This document shows, piece after piece, positions 35,814 to 44,210 of a stretch of 64,000 bases of DNA (position 1 is the stretch's first letter; every line of letters starts with the position of its first letter). The position numbers and the translations under genes were made by a program. The DNA lies in assembly GCF_030063475.1 (NCBI RefSeq), contig NZ_JASIRT010000001.1, positions 372,001 to 436,000 of the forward strand. The letters run 5' to 3'. Below the pieces are notes generated by a model. It was not told the origin of the DNA, made no database searches, and was given only the letters and a program-made list of their open reading frames with translations. Source of the DNA: Roseomonas sp. E05 (GTDB lineage Bacteria > Pseudomonadota > Alphaproteobacteria > Acetobacterales > Acetobacteraceae).

Positions 35814-36352
35814 TGGAACCGGGAAGTCTGCCGCCCGGCCGCCGTGACGCGGTCGGGCATCCCACGCCGGAGGTTGTCGTTGTCATCGACGCCCCGGCAT
35901 GGCGCGCGGCGGTGCCGCGCGCCGAGGCACTGGCGCGCCGCGCCGCCGAAGCCGCCTGGGCCGAGATGCTCAGCGACGGCTTCCCGCTCGACAATGCCCC
36001 GATCGGCGCCCCCGCCGGCGGCATGACTGTCCTGCTGACCGACGACCGCGCGGTGAAGCGCCTGAACGGCCAGCACCGCGGCAAGGTCAAGCCGACCAAC
36101 GTGCTCTCCTTTCCCGGCGAGGGCTTCGGCCATCTCGGCGACATCGCGCTGGCGCTCGGCGTGGTGCGGCGCGAGGCGCGCGGCGCCGGCCGCCGCATCG
36201 CCGCCCATCTGGCGCATCTGGTGGCGCATGGCACGCTGCACCTGGGCGGCCATGATCACCTGGAAGCCGGCGAGGCCCGCCGCATGGAGCGCGCCGAGGC
36301 CCGCATCCTGCGCCGGCTCGGCATGCCCAATCCCTGGCGGGGCGTGACATGA
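35813..36352 (+). CDS. ybeY: Endoribonuclease/rRNA maturation factor YbeY
   Basis: Zinc-dependent single-strand endoribonuclease for 16S rRNA 3'-end maturation and 70S quality control, 179 residues. The zinc signature is HGTLHLGGHDH (about residue 140). The preceding GKVKPTNVLSFP is also typical. The ATG overlaps the phoH stop (TGATG), with GGAAGGAG 4 bases upstream. Its stop overlaps the start of the next gene (ATGA), so phoH, ybeY and corC are translationally coupled. Confidence 0.94.
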   Translation: MEPGSLPPGRRDAVGHPTPEVVVVIDAPAWRAAVPRAEALARRAAEAAWAEMLSDGFPLDNAPIGAPAGGMTVLLTDDRAVKRLNGQHRGKVKPTNVLSFPGEGFGHLGDIALALGVVRREARGAGRRIAAHLAHLVAHGTLHLGGHDHLEAGEARRMERAEARILRRLGMPNPWRGVT

Positions 36353-37263
36353 GTGACGTTCGCGAGGCCCGCGAGGGCATCCTCTGGCGCCTGCACGGCC
36401 TGATGCGGCGCCGTACGGCCGAAACGGTGCGCGACCAGATGGAGGCGCTGGTCGAGGGACGCAACCCGGAGGAGCCGCACGAGCATGAAGGCCCGCCGCG
36501 CCCGGAGCTGGACGCGCAGGAGCGCGCCCTGCTGCGCAACGTGCTCAAGCTGCGCGGCAAGACCGCCAGCGACGTGATGGTGCCGCGCGCCGATATCGTC
36601 GCCATGCCCGAGGACCTGACCCTGGAGCAGGCCATCCGCCTCATCCAGCGCGAGGGCCACAGCCGCTTCCCCGTCTATCGCGAGCAGCTCGACGACATCG
36701 TCGGCATGGTCCACATCAAGGACGTCTTCGCCAGCGTCGGCCGCGAGGGGCCGTTCAGCATGGCGGCGGTGCTGCGCAAGCCGCTCTTCGTGGTGCCCTC
36801 GGTGCCGGTGCTGGACCTGCTGCTGCAGATGCGCCAGCAGCGCATGCACTTGGCGCTGGTGGTGGACGAGTACGGCGGCATCGACGGGCTGGTGACCATC
36901 GAGGACCTGGTCGAGACCATCACCGGCGACATCTCGGACGAACACGACGAGGACCGCCCGCCGCAATTCGTCGAGCGCCCGGACGGGCTGATCGACCTCG
37001 ATGCCCGGACGCCGATCGACGTGTTCGAGGAGCGCATCGGCGAGGTGCTGACCGAGGACGAGCGCGAACAGGACATCGACACGGTGGGCGGGCTGGTCTT
37101 CACCCTGGCCGGCCGGGTGCCGGCCAAGGGGGAGCTGGTCTCGCATCCCTCCGGGCTGGAGTTCCGCGTGCTCGATGCCGATGCGCGCCGCATCCGCCGG
37201 CTGCGCATCCGGCGGCCCGGCACGCATACCGGGCCGGCGCCCAGCCGGGTGGCCGCGGAGTAG
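36349..37263 (+). CDS. CBS-domain protein of the CorC/TlyC family
   Basis: Cytosolic protein of 304 residues with two CBS domains (about 75-195; SDVMVPRADIVAMP, SRFPVYREQLDDIVGMVHIK, DEYGGIDGLVTIEDLVE) and a C-terminal CorC_HlyC domain (about 205-290). In E. coli the corresponding gene (ybeX/corC) also lies between ybeY and lnt and has been linked to ribosome metabolism and Mg/Co efflux. No membrane segment is present. It is followed directly by a dispersed repeat copy, which separates it from lnt. Confidence 0.9.
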   Translation: MSDVREAREGILWRLHGLMRRRTAETVRDQMEALVEGRNPEEPHEHEGPPRPELDAQERALLRNVLKLRGKTASDVMVPRADIVAMPEDLTLEQAIRLIQREGHSRFPVYREQLDDIVGMVHIKDVFASVGREGPFSMAAVLRKPLFVVPSVPVLDLLLQMRQQRMHLALVVDEYGGIDGLVTIEDLVETITGDISDEHDEDRPPQFVERPDGLIDLDARTPIDVFEERIGEVLTEDEREQDIDTVGGLVFTLAGRVPAKGELVSHPSGLEFRVLDADARRIRRLRIRRPGTHTGPAPSRVAAE

Positions 37264-37410
37264 CAAGGCTGGGGGAAGGAATTCCCCCAGGCCCCCATCT
37301 TCTTTCCTCGGGTTTCCCGCCGGCGGCTTGCGCGGCCCTCAACTGACAAAAGGAAAATGGGCCAAACCTCTAGGTTTGACCGGGGGAATTCCTTCCCCCG
37401 ACCTTTTTCT
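37264..37410. repeat. Dispersed inverted-arm element, copy 7 (with 20-bp palindrome)
   Basis: The left arm starts one base after the corC stop; the right arm contains GCCAAACCTCTAGGTTTGAC at 37361-37380 and ends GACCTTTTTC. It lies between two genes on the same strand, so it would cut transcription between corC and lnt. Confidence 0.9.
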
Positions 37411-37498
37411 GGCGCCGCCTGTCCCCCCCTCGCCCGGCCGTCCCCTTTGAGCTACCCCCTCCGGGCCGTTTTCCTTCTGCGACAGGGTCATCCCCCGC

Positions 37499-39034
37499 GT
37501 GCTTTCCAAGATCTCCCGCCTGGCCGGCCGTCGGGCCCTGCTCGCCGCCTTCGGCCTGGGGGCGCTCGGCGCCCTGGCCATGCCGCCGCTCTACGCCGTG
37601 CCAGTGCTGCTGCTGGCCATTCCCGGCCTGCTCGCCCTGCTGGAAGGGGCGGCAAGCTGGCGCCGCGCCGCGCTGCTCGGCTTCGCCTGGGGCTGGGGCC
37701 ACCACATCGTCGGGCTCTACTGGATCAGCCATGCCCTGCTGACCGACCCTTGGCGCTGGGGCTGGCTGGTGCCGATCGCCGTGCCCGGGCTGGCGCTGCC
37801 GATGGCCGCCTATGTCGCGGCGGCCGCGGCGGTGGCCTGGCGGGCGCGGCCGGGCTGGCGGCGCTGGCTGGCGCTGGCTGGCGCCTGGGTGGTGATGGAG
37901 TGGCTGCGCGGCCTGCTGTTCACCGGCTTTCCCTGGAACCTCATGGGTACGGTCTGGGCCTTCGACGCGCTGCCGATCCAGGGTGCCGCCTGGGTGGGGG
38001 TGTATGGCCTCTCGCTGGCCACCATGCTGCTGGCCGGCCTGCCTTGGCTGGGCCGGCGGGCCATGATGGGCGGCGCGGTGGCGCTGCTGGCCCTGGCGGG
38101 GCTGGGCGCGGCGCGGCTGGCGGGCGAGGAGCCACCGCCGCAGCCGGTTTCGGTGCTGCTGGTGCAGGGCAACATCCAGCAGGAGGCGAAGTGGCGCGAG
38201 GACCAGCGCTGGCCGATCTTCCGCCGCTATCTCGAACTGACCCAGCAGGGTGCCGCCCGCGCTCCCGCCGGCCAGCGGCTGGTGGCGGTCTGGCCAGAGA
38301 CGGCAAGCCCCTTCCTGCTGCCCTCCGACACCGCCGCCCGCGAATATGCCGCCCGCACCCTGCCCGCTGGCAGCATCCTGCTGGCCGGCTCGGTGCGTGC
38401 CGAGTGGGGGGCGGATGGCCACCTGAGCCACCTCTTCAACAGCCTCTCGGCGGTGGATTCCGAGGGGCGGCTGCTGGGCGTCTATGACAAGGCGCATCTG
38501 GTGCCCTTCGGCGAGTACATGCCCCTGCGGGGACTGATCCCCATCCGCGTGGTGCAGGGCGGGGTGGATTTCGGTGCCGGGCCGGGCCCCGTCTCCCTGG
38601 CGCCGGGGGGCCTGCCGCCGTTCAGCCCGCTGATCTGCTACGAGGTCATTTTCCCGGGAGCGGTGGTGCCCGCGCAGCGGCCGGACTGGCTGCTGAACAT
38701 CACCAACGACGCCTGGTTCGGCTTCTCCGCCGGGCCTTACCAGCACCTGGCGGCGGCCCGCCTGCGCGCGGTCGAGGAAGGCCTCCCGCTCGCCCGTGCG
38801 GCACAGACCGGCATTTCCGTGGTGTTCGACGCGCATGGGCGCACGGTGGCGCGGCTTGGCCTGGGCGAAATGGGCACGGTGGTAGCGCCGCTACCCGCCC
38901 CTCTGCCGCCGACCCTCTTCGCGCGCAGCGGCAACATTGGCGCGTTGTCGTTGGCGCTTCTGATCCTCCTGGTTGCGTTTTTTTGGGGATACCCTACGAA
39001 AGAGAGGACAGAGTCAGGCCGCGGCGTCGCTTAA
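37499..39034 (+). CDS. lnt: Apolipoprotein N-acyltransferase Lnt
   Basis: Inner-membrane enzyme that adds the third acyl chain to lipoproteins, 511 residues from GTG 37499. Multiple N-terminal transmembrane helices (about 12-215), then a nitrilase-type domain with the triad Glu (WPETASPF), Lys (YDKAHLVPFGEYMPLR) and Cys (LICYE), and a C-terminal helix (about 475-500). The short lead lacks a clear ribosome site, and the first ATG downstream would remove the first helix, so GTG is preferred. Confidence 0.93.
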   Translation: MLSKISRLAGRRALLAAFGLGALGALAMPPLYAVPVLLLAIPGLLALLEGAASWRRAALLGFAWGWGHHIVGLYWISHALLTDPWRWGWLVPIAVPGLALPMAAYVAAAAAVAWRARPGWRRWLALAGAWVVMEWLRGLLFTGFPWNLMGTVWAFDALPIQGAAWVGVYGLSLATMLLAGLPWLGRRAMMGGAVALLALAGLGAARLAGEEPPPQPVSVLLVQGNIQQEAKWREDQRWPIFRRYLELTQQGAARAPAGQRLVAVWPETASPFLLPSDTAAREYAARTLPAGSILLAGSVRAEWGADGHLSHLFNSLSAVDSEGRLLGVYDKAHLVPFGEYMPLRGLIPIRVVQGGVDFGAGPGPVSLAPGGLPPFSPLICYEVIFPGAVVPAQRPDWLLNITNDAWFGFSAGPYQHLAAARLRAVEEGLPLARAAQTGISVVFDAHGRTVARLGLGEMGTVVAPLPAPLPPTLFARSGNIGALSLALLILLVAFFWGYPTKERTESGRGVA

Positions 39035-39053
39035 TTGAGATTTCTCGAAAGAG

Positions 39054-39082
39054 TTGACAAATTCTTGCCGCACCCTTACTCA
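39054..39082 (+). promoter_or_regulatory. Candidate promoter for the HTH regulator gene
   Basis: A perfect TTGACA at 39054-39059 has TTACTC/TACTCA 16-17 bases downstream (39076-39082). The 156-base space between lnt and the regulator is noticeably less GC-rich than its surroundings. The -35 box is strong and the -10 box weak. Confidence 0.45.
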
Positions 39083-39190
39083 CGTTTGCAGGGATGCAAG
39101 GCGAAGGTCAGCCGGGTGAACGCCGACGCGAAGGCAAGGCAGCCCAGAGCAACCGGGTGTGGTCCTGCACATTGTGGCGGAGGTTTCAGC

Positions 39191-39640
39191 ATGCCCAGCG
39201 ATGATGTGGTGGAGCGGAGCGAACGGGAGCACAGGCCAAGCCCGATCGACGTCCACGTTGGAAGCCGGGTGCGGCTGCGGCGAACCCTTCTCGGGATGAG
39301 CCAGGAGAAGCTGGGCGAGGCGCTCGGCCTCACCTTCCAGCAGGTCCAGAAGTACGAACGCGGCGTCAACCGGATCGGCGCCAGCCGCCTGTTCGACCTG
39401 GCCCGCGTGCTGGACGTGCCGATCGGCTTCTTCTTCGACGACATGCCGGACGCGATGGGCGGCAACACCGCGCTGCGCAGCCGCCTGAACGGCTTCGCCG
39501 AGCACCAGGAAGGCTTCGAGGACGACACGCTGCACAAGCGTGAGACGCTCGAACTGGTGCGGGCCTATTACCGGATCACCGAGCCTTCCGTCCGCAAGCG
39601 CGTCTTCGATCTGATCAAGAGCCTCGCGCCCACCGACTGA
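39191..39640 (+). CDS. XRE-family helix-turn-helix transcriptional regulator
   Basis: Cro/CI-type DNA-binding protein of 149 residues. The HTH spans about residues 20-78 (GSRVRLRRTLLGMSQEKLGE, FQQVQKYERGVNRIGASRLF), and the C-terminal half ends TEPSVRKRVFDLIKSLAPTD. This type of small regulator is widespread in Alphaproteobacteria, often near lnt and metK; here metK does not follow. ATG 39191 has GGAGG about 8 bases upstream. The target genes are unknown. Confidence 0.88.
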   Translation: MPSDDVVERSEREHRPSPIDVHVGSRVRLRRTLLGMSQEKLGEALGLTFQQVQKYERGVNRIGASRLFDLARVLDVPIGFFFDDMPDAMGGNTALRSRLNGFAEHQEGFEDDTLHKRETLELVRAYYRITEPSVRKRVFDLIKSLAPTD

Positions 39641-39679
39641 CCGCGGCCCCGCCGCCGCCGGCCGCGGCGGGAAGAACGA

Positions 39680-39716
39680 TGGAGGTCCGGCGGGCGGGCG
39701 CCATCCGGGCTTTTTT
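39680..39716. terminator. Candidate terminator between regulator and olsA
   Basis: A GC-rich stretch flanked by GATGG and CCATC (about 39678-39705) is followed by CGGGC and six T residues at 39711-39716. It lies 3' of both converging genes. The stem is short, so confidence is moderate. Confidence 0.4.
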
Positions 39717-39719
39717 CGT

Positions 39720-40625
39720 TCAGCGCGACCGTGGCGCCAGCGGCGCGGCAGGCCGGTTCTGCCGCAGCACCGCCGCCCCTTCGGCAACGATCTCCTCGAC
39801 CGCCAGCGTCAGGGCCTTGCGGTTGCGGAAGGCGCCGGGGTCCATCGGCTGGTGCAGCAGCACCGTCACGCGGCCGCCCGGGCGGCACGCCAGGCGCCAG
39901 AAGTGGCTGCCGATGTCCATGTCCCCGTACCAGGCGAAGTGGGGGCGGTCCCGCCGGCGCGCCGGCAGCCCGCCGATGCGGTCATAGACCACCGAGATCG
40001 GCTGGACCGCCGTCGCCGCATCCGCCACGGCGAGGAAGGATGAGCGGAAGGGCAGCACCCGCGCGCCGTCATTGCTGGTTCCCTCGGGGAAGAGGATCAG
40101 GCTGTCGCCGGCGCGCAGGCGCTGCCGCATCACATCAGCCTCCTCCCCCGTGCGGCCGCGGCTGCGGCTGACGAAGACGGTGCGGCCGAGCCGCGCCACG
40201 GTGCGGATCAGCGGCCAGGTGCCGACCTCCGCCTTGGCGACGAAGGGCGCTTCCAGCACGCTGCCCAGCACCAGGATGTCGAGCCAGGAGGAATGGTTCG
40301 ACAGGAACAGGGCGGGCGCCTCCTGGCACACCTCCCCGACCACCTGCACGCGCAGGCCGATCAGCCGGCAGAGCGTCGCGTGGTAGAGGCGGGCGAAGCG
40401 CCGCTTGCCGGTCCCCGGCACGGAGAGCAGCACCATCTGCACGGGGATGCAGAGCAGGGTCCAGAGCAGGGCCGAGGCGAGGCGCCGGCTCGCGCGCAGG
40501 CGGCTGCCGCGCGGCGCGGCGGTCGGCAGCACGCCGGCGCCGTCAACCTCGGGCCGCAGCCAGGGCGGGGAACCGCGGCGCGAAGGCAATGGCGCATCCA
40601 TCGGGATCGGGGCGGAAACCTGCAT
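39720..40625 (-). CDS. olsA: 1-acyl-sn-glycerol-3-phosphate/lyso-ornithine lipid O-acyltransferase (OlsA candidate)
   Basis: PlsC-type membrane-associated acyltransferase of 301 residues. The catalytic NHSSWLD (H-X4-D), VSRSRGR and FPEGTSNDG motifs are intact, and a hydrophobic helix (about 55-75) lies N-terminal. Alone it could be PlsC, but it follows an OlsB-type gene by 75 bases on the same strand. That is the olsBA arrangement, in which OlsA acylates lyso-ornithine lipid to ornithine lipid. The OlsA call rests on that context. ATG 40625 was chosen over a TTG two codons upstream. Confidence 0.75.
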   Translation of the reverse strand: MQVSAPIPMDAPLPSRRGSPPWLRPEVDGAGVLPTAAPRGSRLRASRRLASALLWTLLCIPVQMVLLSVPGTGKRRFARLYHATLCRLIGLRVQVVGEVCQEAPALFLSNHSSWLDILVLGSVLEAPFVAKAEVGTWPLIRTVARLGRTVFVSRSRGRTGEEADVMRQRLRAGDSLILFPEGTSNDGARVLPFRSSFLAVADAATAVQPISVVYDRIGGLPARRRDRPHFAWYGDMDIGSHFWRLACRPGGRVTVLLHQPMDPGAFRNRKALTLAVEEIVAEGAAVLRQNRPAAPLAPRSR

Positions 40626-40700
40626 GACCAAGCCGGATAGCGGACCCGTACCGCCAGAACAATGTCAGGCCCGTGTCTCGGGCATGACACCGGACGCGGC

Positions 40701-41510
40701 TCAGTCGCGGCCGCCGATCTTGCGCTCGTAGTGGCGGCTGTACTTCTCGGTGACCAGTTCGGTCTTCACCACCACGCAGACATCGGTGGTGTTGAACTGG
40801 CTGTCGATGACCGCGCCCTCGCCGACGAAGCCGCCGAGTCGCAGATAGCCCTTCACCAGCGGGGGAAGGTCCGCCAGGGCGGCGCGAGGGTCCACGGTGG
40901 CGGGGTCCAGCCGGTCCATCGCCACATAGCGCTCGGGAATGGCACGCGGGCGCAGCTCCGGCGGCGCCAGGTGGTGCGCGTGGAGATAGGTCAGCGGCAC
41001 GGCCAGCCGGTCCAGGTCGGTGCCGGGCAGGCTGGCGCAGCCGAACATCAACGCGATCTGATGCTTGGAGACATAGGCGGCGATGCCGGACCAGAGCAGC
41101 TGCATGGCCGCCCGGTTGCGGTAGCGCGCATCCACGCAGGAGCGGCCGAGCTCCAGCACGTTGCCGGGCTGCGCCAGCAGCGGCCCGATATCGTATTCCG
41201 AGGCCGAGTAGAAGCCGCCGATGCGCTCGGCCGCCGCGCGGCGGATCAGCCGGTAGGTCCCGACCACCGCGCTGGCGCCCTCACCGAGGTCGTAGTCGAG
41301 CACCAGGAGATGGTCGGCCACCGCGTCGAAGGCATCGTGATCGCGCTCCGCCGCGGCGGTGGCGGCGTCGGGATGGGCGCCCATCTCGCCGTAGAAGATG
41401 CGGTAGCGCAGCGCCTGCGCGGCCTCGACCTCCGCCGCGTCCGCCGCGATGCGGACGCCGAGATTGCCGATGCGCAGCTCGCCGAAGCCGGTCGCCGCAT
41501 CGTGGCTCAT
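40701..41510 (-). CDS. olsB: L-ornithine N-alpha-acyltransferase OlsB-like (GNAT fold)
   Basis: First enzyme of phosphorus-free ornithine lipid synthesis; transfers a 3-hydroxyacyl group from ACP to ornithine. The 269-residue protein has the family features QALRYRIFYGEMGA, VVGTYRLIR, VLELGRSCVDARYRNRAAMQ, FGCASLPGT and a C-terminal LVKGYLRLGGFVGEGAVID. It starts inside the fur stop (ATGA) and precedes an OlsA-type acyltransferase. Hemolysin-type acyltransferases share this fold, but the neighbour supports OlsB. Confidence 0.85.
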   Translation of the reverse strand: MSHDAATGFGELRIGNLGVRIAADAAEVEAAQALRYRIFYGEMGAHPDAATAAAERDHDAFDAVADHLLVLDYDLGEGASAVVGTYRLIRRAAAERIGGFYSASEYDIGPLLAQPGNVLELGRSCVDARYRNRAAMQLLWSGIAAYVSKHQIALMFGCASLPGTDLDRLAVPLTYLHAHHLAPPELRPRAIPERYVAMDRLDPATVDPRAALADLPPLVKGYLRLGGFVGEGAVIDSQFNTTDVCVVVKTELVTEKYSRHYERKIGGRD

Positions 41511-42025
41511 GCGGCCTCGCCTCCGCGCCGGCGCGCCGCCCGCCGCGCCCCGCCCTTGTCCGATTCGGGCGCCGGGCGGCGGCCGAACAGCTCAAGCCGA
41601 TGGCCGATCAGCTCATAGCCCAGCCGGGCCGCGATCGCCTTGGCCAGCGCCTCGTGCTGCTCGTCGGAGAACTCGATGACCTTGCCGCTGTCCACGTCGA
41701 TCAGGTGGTAATGGTGGCCATGGTCGGTGGCCTCGTAGCGCGCGCGGCCGCCGCCGAAGTCGTGCCGCTCCAGGATGCCCTTCTCCTCGAGCAGGCGCAC
41801 CGTGCGGTACACCGTGGCGATGGAGACGCGGGCATCAAGTGCCAGGGCGCGGCGGTAGAGTTCCTCCACGTCCGGGTGGTCCACCGCCTCCGAGAGGACG
41901 CGTGCGATCAGCCGGCGCTGCCCGGTCATCTTCAGGCCCCGCTCGACGCACAGCCGCTCGATCCGCAACGGGTCAGGCGCGGCGGCATCGGTGGCGGGGC
42001 GGGGCGTGTCGGTGCGCGTGTCCAT
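41507..42025 (-). CDS. Fur-family metal-responsive regulator
   Basis: Winged-helix repressor of the Fur family, 172 residues. The DNA-binding domain (about 20-100) includes LKMTGQRRLIARVLSEA and STATVYRT-like SIATVYRTVRLLEEKG. The dimerisation domain has HGHHYHLIDVDSGKVIEF with a His cluster and EQHEALAKAIAARLGYE. The C-terminal CXXC of some Fur proteins is absent, and the tail is Arg/Gly-rich. In alphaproteobacteria this clade includes Fur/Mur proteins responding to iron or manganese; the metal is not decided here. It is translationally coupled to olsB. Confidence 0.88.
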   Translation of the reverse strand: MDTRTDTPRPATDAAAPDPLRIERLCVERGLKMTGQRRLIARVLSEAVDHPDVEELYRRALALDARVSIATVYRTVRLLEEKGILERHDFGGGRARYEATDHGHHYHLIDVDSGKVIEFSDEQHEALAKAIAARLGYELIGHRLELFGRRPAPESDKGGARRAARRRGGEAA

Positions 42026-42239
42026 GGGGGTGGTCGGGTGCTCTCCTGTGCCGGCGGGAAGGGAGGGCCCTACCCGCCCGCACGCATTATGACACGACGC
42101 TCAAGCGCGCCATACCACGCCCTGCGGCCCGCCCGGCGCGCTGCGGAGGCGCCGGGGCGCCCCGAGGCTGGCGGTGCTGGCTTGCCACCATCGGCACCGC
42201 GAGGCAAGGCGGGCCGTGGATCCGGCCCGGAACCATCGC

Positions 42240-42686
42240 TCAGGCGGTGGCGGGGGCGCGGCGCGGGCGGGCGGGGCGCGGCTTGGTGCCCAGCCCGATC
42301 TTCTTGGCCAGCGAGGAGCGATGGCGCGCGTAGTTCGGCGCCACCATCGGATAGTCGGCCGGCAGGCCCCAGCGCTCGCGGTACTGTTCCGGCGTCATGT
42401 CATAGGCCGTCTTGAGATGACGCTTCAACATCTTCAGCTTTTTGCCGTCCTCCAGGCAGACCAGATAGTCGTCATGGACGGACTTCTTCACGGGAACGGC
42501 GGGCTGGGGGCGCTCGACCGGCGGAGGCGCAGCCACGGGCGCGGTGCCGAGCCCGGAGAGGGTGCGATGCACCTGCTCGATCAGTGTCGGCACATCCGCC
42601 AAGGGGACGGAATTGTTTGAGACATGGGCAGCAACAATCTGCGCCGTCAGCCCCAGAAGTTCACGCCCGTCCTGTTCTTCGGACAT
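42240..42686 (-). CDS. mucR: MucR/Ros-family transcriptional regulator
   Basis: MucR-type zinc-finger regulator of 148 residues, an H-NS-like global silencer in Alphaproteobacteria. The N-terminal oligomerisation region (about 10-45; LLGLTAQIVAAHVSNNSVPL) is followed by a Pro-rich linker and the finger VCLEDGKKLKMLKRHLKTAY. The second Cys of the Ros finger is Asp here (CLED), a variant known in MucR homologues. ATG 42686 was chosen over a TTG two codons upstream. The AT-rich divergent region upstream is a likely autoregulation site. Confidence 0.9.
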   Translation of the reverse strand: MSEEQDGRELLGLTAQIVAAHVSNNSVPLADVPTLIEQVHRTLSGLGTAPVAAPPPVERPQPAVPVKKSVHDDYLVCLEDGKKLKMLKRHLKTAYDMTPEQYRERWGLPADYPMVAPNYARHRSSLAKKIGLGTKPRPARPRRAPATA

Positions 42687-42736
42687 CGCCAAGCCTCACA
42701 AAAACTATCCGGTACAGCCATGACGCGCATCTCGTC

Positions 42737-42761
42737 TTGACTTACAGAAGCATATCGTCAA
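42737..42761. promoter_or_regulatory. Inverted repeat TTGAC-N15-GTCAA in the mucR/tusA divergent region
   Basis: TTGAC at 42737-42741 and GTCAA at 42757-42761 form an inverted repeat in a 130-base AT-rich region between divergent genes. Each half could be a -35 element for one direction, or the whole could be an operator; -10 boxes are not convincing. Confidence 0.3.
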
Positions 42762-42816
42762 CCGCGATCGGTTCGCAATATCCTATCCGCGCAAAATTTC
42801 AGGTTCAGGTGAAACT

Positions 42817-43077
42817 ATGGAAAATACAGCTTCAGAAGAAAATCTTTTCCACCAGACTCTCGATATAACAGGAGAAACTTGTCCGATGACATTCGTCCGC
42901 ACCCGTTTGGCACTGGATCGGATGGCGAACGGTCAGATTCTGCTGGTGAAACTGCGAGGTGAAGAACCCCGGCACAATGTTCCCCGCACCGCTACCGAAC
43001 AGGGACATGCCGTACTGGGACAGCAGGAAATGCCGGATGGCAGCCTGCAGATCAGGATCCGCAAGGGCGGCAGCTGA
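42817..43077 (+). CDS. TusA-family sulfurtransferase
   Basis: Small sulfur-carrier protein of 86 residues with the SirA/TusA core: LDITGETCPMTFVRTRLALD, holding the persulfide-forming Cys (about residue 22), then GQILLVKLRGEEPRHNVPRT. It may pass sulfur to tRNA thiolation, molybdenum-cofactor or formate-dehydrogenase maturation (TusA/FdhD type). Its 3' end overlaps that of rimI, which converges, by 26 bases. The lead region is much richer in AT than the rest of the window. Confidence 0.88.
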   Translation: MENTASEENLFHQTLDITGETCPMTFVRTRLALDRMANGQILLVKLRGEEPRHNVPRTATEQGHAVLGQQEMPDGSLQIRIRKGGS

Positions 43078-43519
43078 GCACCAGCGCGTCACTGCCATCC
43101 GGATAGTAGTGGCGGCGGCGGCCGACCTCCGTGCAGCCCGCCGCCGCGTAGAGCGCCCGTGCCGCGGGATTGGCAGCGGAGACTTCCAGGAACATCTGCC
43201 CGGCGCCGGCCGCCTCCGCCACGCCCCGCGCAGCCTCCAGCAGCGCCCGCCCCACCCCCTGCCGGCGGGCGGCGGGAATGACAGCCAGCGTCAGCACCTC
43301 CGCCTCGTCCGCCGCGACGCGCGCCAGGATGAAGCCCGCCCCCGGGCTGAGCAGGGCGAAGGCGCCGGGCATCTCCAGCATCAGGCGCAGCGCGTCAGGA
43401 CCCCAGGCCTCGGCCGGCGGGAAAGCGGTGCCATGCAGCGCGGCCAACTCGGCCGCCGCCTCCGGCCCGGCGGAGCGCAACTCAGGCACCGGGCAGCCGA
43501 ACTGCCGGCGGCTCGACAT
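43052..43519 (-). CDS. rimI: Ribosomal-protein-alanine N-acetyltransferase RimI-like
   Basis: GNAT-fold acetyltransferase of 155 residues. In E. coli RimI acetylates the N terminus of ribosomal protein S18. The acetyl-CoA-binding RRQGVGRALL, the block MFLEVSAANPAARALYAAAG and the C-terminal GRRRHYYPDGSDALVL are typical. It overlaps the upstream tsaB gene by 38 bases; tsaB-rimI is a common operon pair. Confidence 0.9.
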   Translation of the reverse strand: MSSRRQFGCPVPELRSAGPEAAAELAALHGTAFPPAEAWGPDALRLMLEMPGAFALLSPGAGFILARVAADEAEVLTLAVIPAARRQGVGRALLEAARGVAEAAGAGQMFLEVSAANPAARALYAAAGCTEVGRRRHYYPDGSDALVLSCRPCGS

Positions 43520-44147
43520 AGAGCGGCAGCGCGGCCCGGGGCGGCAGGCGGCCGGACAGGCGAAGCGCCGCCACCGTGGCGACAGCGGCGGCGTCCGGCA
43601 GGCGACTCTCGGTCAGCAGCGCCGGCATCCCACGCCCGGCAAGCGCCTCGGCCGCTTCCACGGCAGCGTCGCCCATCAGCGCCACCGGGCCGTCCGGCGC
43701 CGGCAGCTCCGCCAGGGTGAAGGGCTCGGGCGGGCCGAGCGGCGCATCGGCGCCGGGCGCGAAGCGCTCCAGCAGCACCCGGCCCCGCCGGGTGTCGATC
43801 ACCGACCAGAGGGCATGGCTGGCGCGCAATGCCGGCGGCAGGGCGGCGGCCAGCGCCTCGCCCGTCGTCACGCCGATGGCCGGCCGGCCGGCGGCCAGCG
43901 CCAGGCCCTGCGCCAGCGCCAGGGCCGCGCGCAGGCCGGTGAAACCGCCCGGGCCCACCACCGCCGCCACCGCGTCCAGCGCAGGGGCGGCGAGCCCGGC
44001 CTCCGCCAGCACCCGCGCCACCATGGGCGGCAGCGCGACAGCCTGCCCGCGCGCGCCCTCCGTCGCCGCGGCAGCGAGCACCTGCCCATCCGCCCACACC
44101 GCCGCCGAGGCCCGCGCCAGCGCGCCATCCAATGCCAGGATCCGCAT
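43482..44147 (-). CDS. tsaB: tRNA threonylcarbamoyladenosine biosynthesis protein TsaB
   Basis: ASKHA-fold partner of TsaD and TsaE in t6A synthesis, 221 residues, without its own active site. MRILALDGALARASAAVW, VVGPGGFTGLRAALALAQGL and SVIDTRRGRVL match the family. ATG 44147 is preferred; an ATG four codons upstream is possible. It is divergent from the VanX-type dipeptidase gene. Confidence 0.92.
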   Translation of the reverse strand: MRILALDGALARASAAVWADGQVLAAAATEGARGQAVALPPMVARVLAEAGLAAPALDAVAAVVGPGGFTGLRAALALAQGLALAAGRPAIGVTTGEALAAALPPALRASHALWSVIDTRRGRVLLERFAPGADAPLGPPEPFTLAELPAPDGPVALMGDAAVEAAEALAGRGMPALLTESRLPDAAAVATVAALRLSGRLPPRAALPLYVEPPAVRLPGA

Positions 44148-44210
44148 GCGACGCTGCATAGGGCAGATCGGGCGGCGACGGAACCGCGCGCGGATGGCAG
44201 GATGCGCGCC

